A stretch of 8,017 bases of DNA. Source: Actinomycetota bacterium (GTDB lineage Bacteria > Actinomycetota > CADDZG01 > JAHWKV01). Shown here in pieces: positions 6,139 through 8,017 of the stretch (positions are counted from its first letter, which is position 1; the number at the start of each line of letters is the position of its first letter). The notes under the pieces are model-generated. The model saw only the letters and a program-made list of their open reading frames with translations. It was not told the DNA's origin and did no database searches. The translations under genes were made by a program, and so were the position numbers. The stretch is from NCBI GenBank assembly GCA_019347725.1, contig JAHWKV010000032.1, forward strand, positions 1 through 8,017, read 5' to 3'.

Positions 6139-7012
6139 CTCGCTCTCTTTCTTCTTCGTCCCTTCCTTCTTGGCCTCGCCCTGCGGCGACCACCGCCTGG
6201 CCCATGCCCTGCAGGATCCCCGACAGCCCCACCCAGTACAGCTCACCCAAAGACACGGCCAGGTTTGTGGCCGGCGCCTCGGTTGTGACCTGGCTCTCCA
6301 AGCGCCTGAGCGTTTCGTACCGAATTGCACCCACGAAGCGATCGTTGGAATCGACCACCGGCAGCGCGTGATACTCGGTCCAGCCGGGGTGCTCCACTAT
6401 TGCGAGCTGGTCGGCGGTGGCTAAGAGCCGGTCCACCCAGGCAACCATGATCTCGGTCAGCGGCGTTTTAGCGTCCGCCAGCATGAGCTCGCGCAGGTTG
6501 ATGACCCCGCTGAGGCGGGACGAATTGTCGACCAGATACAGGTAGTACAGGGTCAGGTGGGGCGCGGCTCTTACCTTCTCCAGCGCTTCTCCTGCGGTAA
6601 GCGATGTGGATACCGACAGAACCTTGGGATCCATCAGCGAGCCCGCCGATCCGGGGGGGAAGGAAAGGATCCGGCCCATCTGCTCGGACTCCTCGCGGGG
6701 CATAGCGCCGAGCATGCGCGTCTGATCCGACTGATCCATGCGTCTTAACAGCGCCGCCGCCTCATCCAGGTCCAGCGCCGCCAGGACCTTTGCACCCAAT
6801 TCCGACTCGAACTCCGCAAAGCAATCGGCCGCCACGTGATCGGCCATGGCCTCGGCGACCGGAGCGATCTGGGACACCGGGTAGTCCTCGAGGACTGCGG
6901 CAGCGGAGCTGCCTCCAAAGCGCTCCAGCACCCGGGCAGCTTCGACCGGATGGGACTCGATGTAGCGTCGAGCCAGGTTCCCGGCCGCGCGAGGAGGGGC
7001 TTGGGCGGTCAT
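6128..7012 (-). CDS. Soluble MgtE-N/CBS protein lacking the membrane domain
   Basis: A 294-residue protein related to the cytosolic half of MgtE. Residues about 10-118 are the helical MgtE-N repeat domain (RYIESHPVEAARVLERF, then ALDLDEAAALLRRMD). SFPPGSAGSLMDP at 117-129 is the same hinge as in the next gene. Two CBS domains follow (about 130-240), the second with EYHALPVVDSNDRFVGAI. Instead of five membrane helices it ends with one amphipathic or weakly hydrophobic stretch (about 250-275) and a very charged tail, EGRDEEERERDDS. It starts at ATG 7012, overlapping the mscS stop by 4 bases (ATGA), and its stop overlaps the mgtE start by 11 bases. All three should be translationally coupled. 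A sensor or regulatory partner that pairs with full MgtE is the natural inference, since MgtE-N and CBS domains bind Mg2+ and dimerise. A degenerating duplicate is less likely, because the frame is intact and motifs are kept. Confidence 0.88.
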   Translation of the reverse strand: MTAQAPPRAAGNLARRYIESHPVEAARVLERFGGSSAAAVLEDYPVSQIAPVAEAMADHVAADCFAEFESELGAKVLAALDLDEAAALLRRMDQSDQTRMLGAMPREESEQMGRILSFPPGSAGSLMDPKVLSVSTSLTAGEALEKVRAAPHLTLYYLYLVDNSSRLSGVINLRELMLADAKTPLTEIMVAWVDRLLATADQLAIVEHPGWTEYHALPVVDSNDRFVGAIRYETLRRLESQVTTEAPATNLAVSLGELYWVGLSGILQGMGQAVVAAGRGQEGRDEEERERDDS

Positions 7013-7806
7013 TTACTCAGCACGACGGCCACCTGCTCGCTGAACCGGCTGGCCGGAATCACGGTGCGACCTTCGCCGGCGTCGACGATTACCGACGTGG
7101 GCGTGATCTCCAAGATTCTGCCCTCCACCTCGCCGATGCGAATGTGATGGCCCACCTTGAACGTGCGGTGCAGATAGTGGGTAGCCAGGATGTTGCCGAC
7201 CGACGTCCTGGCGCCCAAGCCAAAGGCCAGGGCAGCCCCTCCCAACATGGCTCCGGAGATCACCGCCGCCATCACGATCAAGAAGTCGACCTCAATCCCA
7301 ACCTGATCGAAGGCAACGACCACCGACACCAGCAGGATGGCGAAACGAGCCATCTGGCCGAGCACCTGCGGGTACGCAAAACCGGCGGAGCCGGCCGCGG
7401 CTGAAACCGCGGTGCGCACCGGGGTGGCTATCAGGACTCCGAGCAAGACCACGAGCAGGGCGCCGAGGATCCTCGGCAGGTAGCCCACCAACTTGTTCAA
7501 CCACTCCGTTACCACATTTAGCCCGAGGGCCTCGGTGGCGATGGTGATTGCGATCAGCAAGACCACCCAGAAAACCAGCGACTGCACCGCCTTTGACACC
7601 GAATCCCGGGTGGAGCTGCGCTGCAGGCGGGTGTCGACCTCGCCGGATCCGAATACCTTGGAAAACTTAAGCGTCAACTGGCGTGCCCAGGATCCGAACA
7701 TCTTGCCGGTAAGGCTGCGCAGCAGGCGTGCCACAATCCAGCCCACCGCGAGGATGGCCAGAGCAAGCAGTATGCGAGGACCCCAGTCGGCTACTTGCTG
7801 CCCCAT
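7009..7806 (-). CDS. Small-conductance mechanosensitive channel family protein (MscS-type)
   Basis: MscS-type channels open under membrane tension and release ions and osmolytes during osmotic downshift. The 265-residue protein has about five predicted membrane helices (about 10-29, 74-92, 108-130, 150-168, 172-197). The last is Gly/Ala-rich and pore-like (SGAMLGGAALAFGLGARTSVGNILA). It is followed by the MscS beta domain, FKVGHHIRIGEVEGRILEITPTSVIVDAGEGRTVIPASRFSEQ, ending soon after. The large C-terminal alpha/beta cage of E. coli MscS is missing, as in the group with conserved TM-helix repeats. The listed start is ATG 7806, but no ribosome-binding site precedes it. A perfect AGGAGGT at 7850-7856 sits 4 bases before an in-frame CTG at 7845, which would add 13 residues (LTGAQLPNQSVAQ). 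It is the first gene of the reverse operon, and its stop overlaps the next start as ATGA. Confidence 0.9.
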   Translation of the reverse strand: MGQQVADWGPRILLALAILAVGWIVARLLRSLTGKMFGSWARQLTLKFSKVFGSGEVDTRLQRSSTRDSVSKAVQSLVFWVVLLIAITIATEALGLNVVTEWLNKLVGYLPRILGALLVVLLGVLIATPVRTAVSAAAGSAGFAYPQVLGQMARFAILLVSVVVAFDQVGIEVDFLIVMAAVISGAMLGGAALAFGLGARTSVGNILATHYLHRTFKVGHHIRIGEVEGRILEITPTSVIVDAGEGRTVIPASRFSEQVAVVLSK

Positions 7807-7849
7807 CTGGGCGACCGACTGATTCGGTAATTGTGCTCCGGTCAGAACT

Positions 7850-7856
7850 ACCTCCT
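7850..7856 (-). promoter_or_regulatory. Strong Shine-Dalgarno of the mscS-like gene, possibly for a CTG start
   Basis: The reverse strand reads AGGAGGT here, the full anti-16S complement. The next in-frame codons of the mscS frame are GTT and then CTG at 7845-7843, 4 bases past the motif. The first ATG is 43 bases away, too far to use this site. An in-frame TAG at 7857-7855 overlaps the motif and excludes any earlier start. Confidence 0.6.
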
Positions 7857-7915
7857 AGCGATTATTCAGTGATCCGCAGGATCGTGTGCTACCGCATGAC
7901 GGCTTCATAAGTCTT

Positions 7916-8017
7916 TCATGGAATCGAGACCCGGTTAACGCCCATTTCGATTTTGCTTGCCTCGGGCCGTGGCTGGCCGCCGACGATACGAACCGGCTGC
8001 TGTGCGATCACAGGTTC
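7916..8017 (-). CDS. Possible C-terminal end of an upstream gene
   Basis: A reverse-strand reading frame enters at the right edge and stops with TGA at 7918-7916, after 33 residues (EPVIAQQPVRIVGGQPRPEA, then SKIEMGVNRVSIP). It is hydrophilic, with no recognisable motif. It has the direction of the mscS operon and would end 70 bases before the mscS CTG candidate. A second reverse frame is also open over most of this stretch, so openness alone is weak evidence. Confidence 0.3.
   Translation of the reverse strand, partial: EPVIAQQPVRIVGGQPRPEASKIEMGVNRVSIP

Noticed and set aside
6139..6330. Upstream in-frame extension of mgtE adding 64 residues
   Set aside because: It lies fully inside the preceding gene in another frame, is Arg/Trp/Pro-rich and unlike MgtE N-termini. 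The ATG at 6138 gives the usual length and a classic coupled overlap.
6020..7020. Frameshift splitting one MgtE into two genes
   Set aside because: Both genes carry their own MgtE-N and CBS domains and the SLMDP hinge, so this is duplication, not a broken single gene.
7861..7866. AATAAT on the reverse strand as a -10 box for the mscS operon
   Set aside because: No matching -35 hexamer lies 16-18 bases upstream, and the start site would fall almost on the Shine-Dalgarno.
7871..7883. Palindrome GATCC-GCA-GGATC in the mscS leader region
   Set aside because: Five-bp arms with a 3-base loop and no T-run; too short to call a terminator or operator without conservation.

Overview
The window reads as bacterial DNA of high G+C content. 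It holds one forward-strand block (about 233-1800) and one reverse-strand block (1763 to about 7845), plus gene fragments at both ends. Protein-level resemblances (a Geobacter-sulfurreducens-like minimal PutA, MgtE, a small MscS channel, an FNT channel and cyanase) do not fix the phylum. A high-G+C soil or environmental lineage such as an uncultured Actinomycetota is a guess, not a determination. No rRNA, tRNA, CRISPR array, insertion sequence or origin was seen.

Left edge, 1 to about 238. The reverse strand encodes an internal piece of a XerC/XerD-type tyrosine recombinase. By hand count this stretch is about 79% G+C (189 of 240), against about 63% (152 of 240) in the next 240 bases. At about 225-245 the recombinase homology stops and a formate/nitrite transporter (FNT) channel begins, itself missing its first third. 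Two genes that both lose their 5' ends at one point, with a composition step there, indicate a foreign junction: either an assembly chimera or a real recombination or integration breakpoint.

Forward block, about 233-1800. It runs from the truncated FNT channel to cyanase (cynS), then to two tandem small proteins of 56 and 78 residues. Each small protein carries CxxC-x14-CxxC, a rubredoxin-like or zinc-ribbon arrangement. They are gapless paralogues of each other, and a 7-2-7 perfect inverted repeat lies just before the first one. This could be a cyanate-utilisation unit: the channel brings in a small anion (cyanate, nitrite or formate), cyanase converts cyanate plus bicarbonate to ammonia and CO2, and the small metal-binding proteins have no known role in it.

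Reverse block, transcribed right to left. It runs mscS-like channel, soluble MgtE-N/CBS protein, full-length MgtE Mg2+ channel, then PutA. The first three overlap by 4 and 11 bases and PutA follows after 56 bases, so it looks like one operon. The combination links mechanosensitive ion release, Mg2+ uptake and proline catabolism, and an ionic/osmotic theme is an inference. PutA converges on the second zinc-ribbon gene and overlaps its 3' end by 38 bases.

Right edge, 7916-8017. A short reverse-strand reading frame enters from outside and stops at 7916; it could be the C-terminus of an upstream gene. The 70 bases between it and the mscS leader hold a strong Shine-Dalgarno sequence but no convincing promoter.
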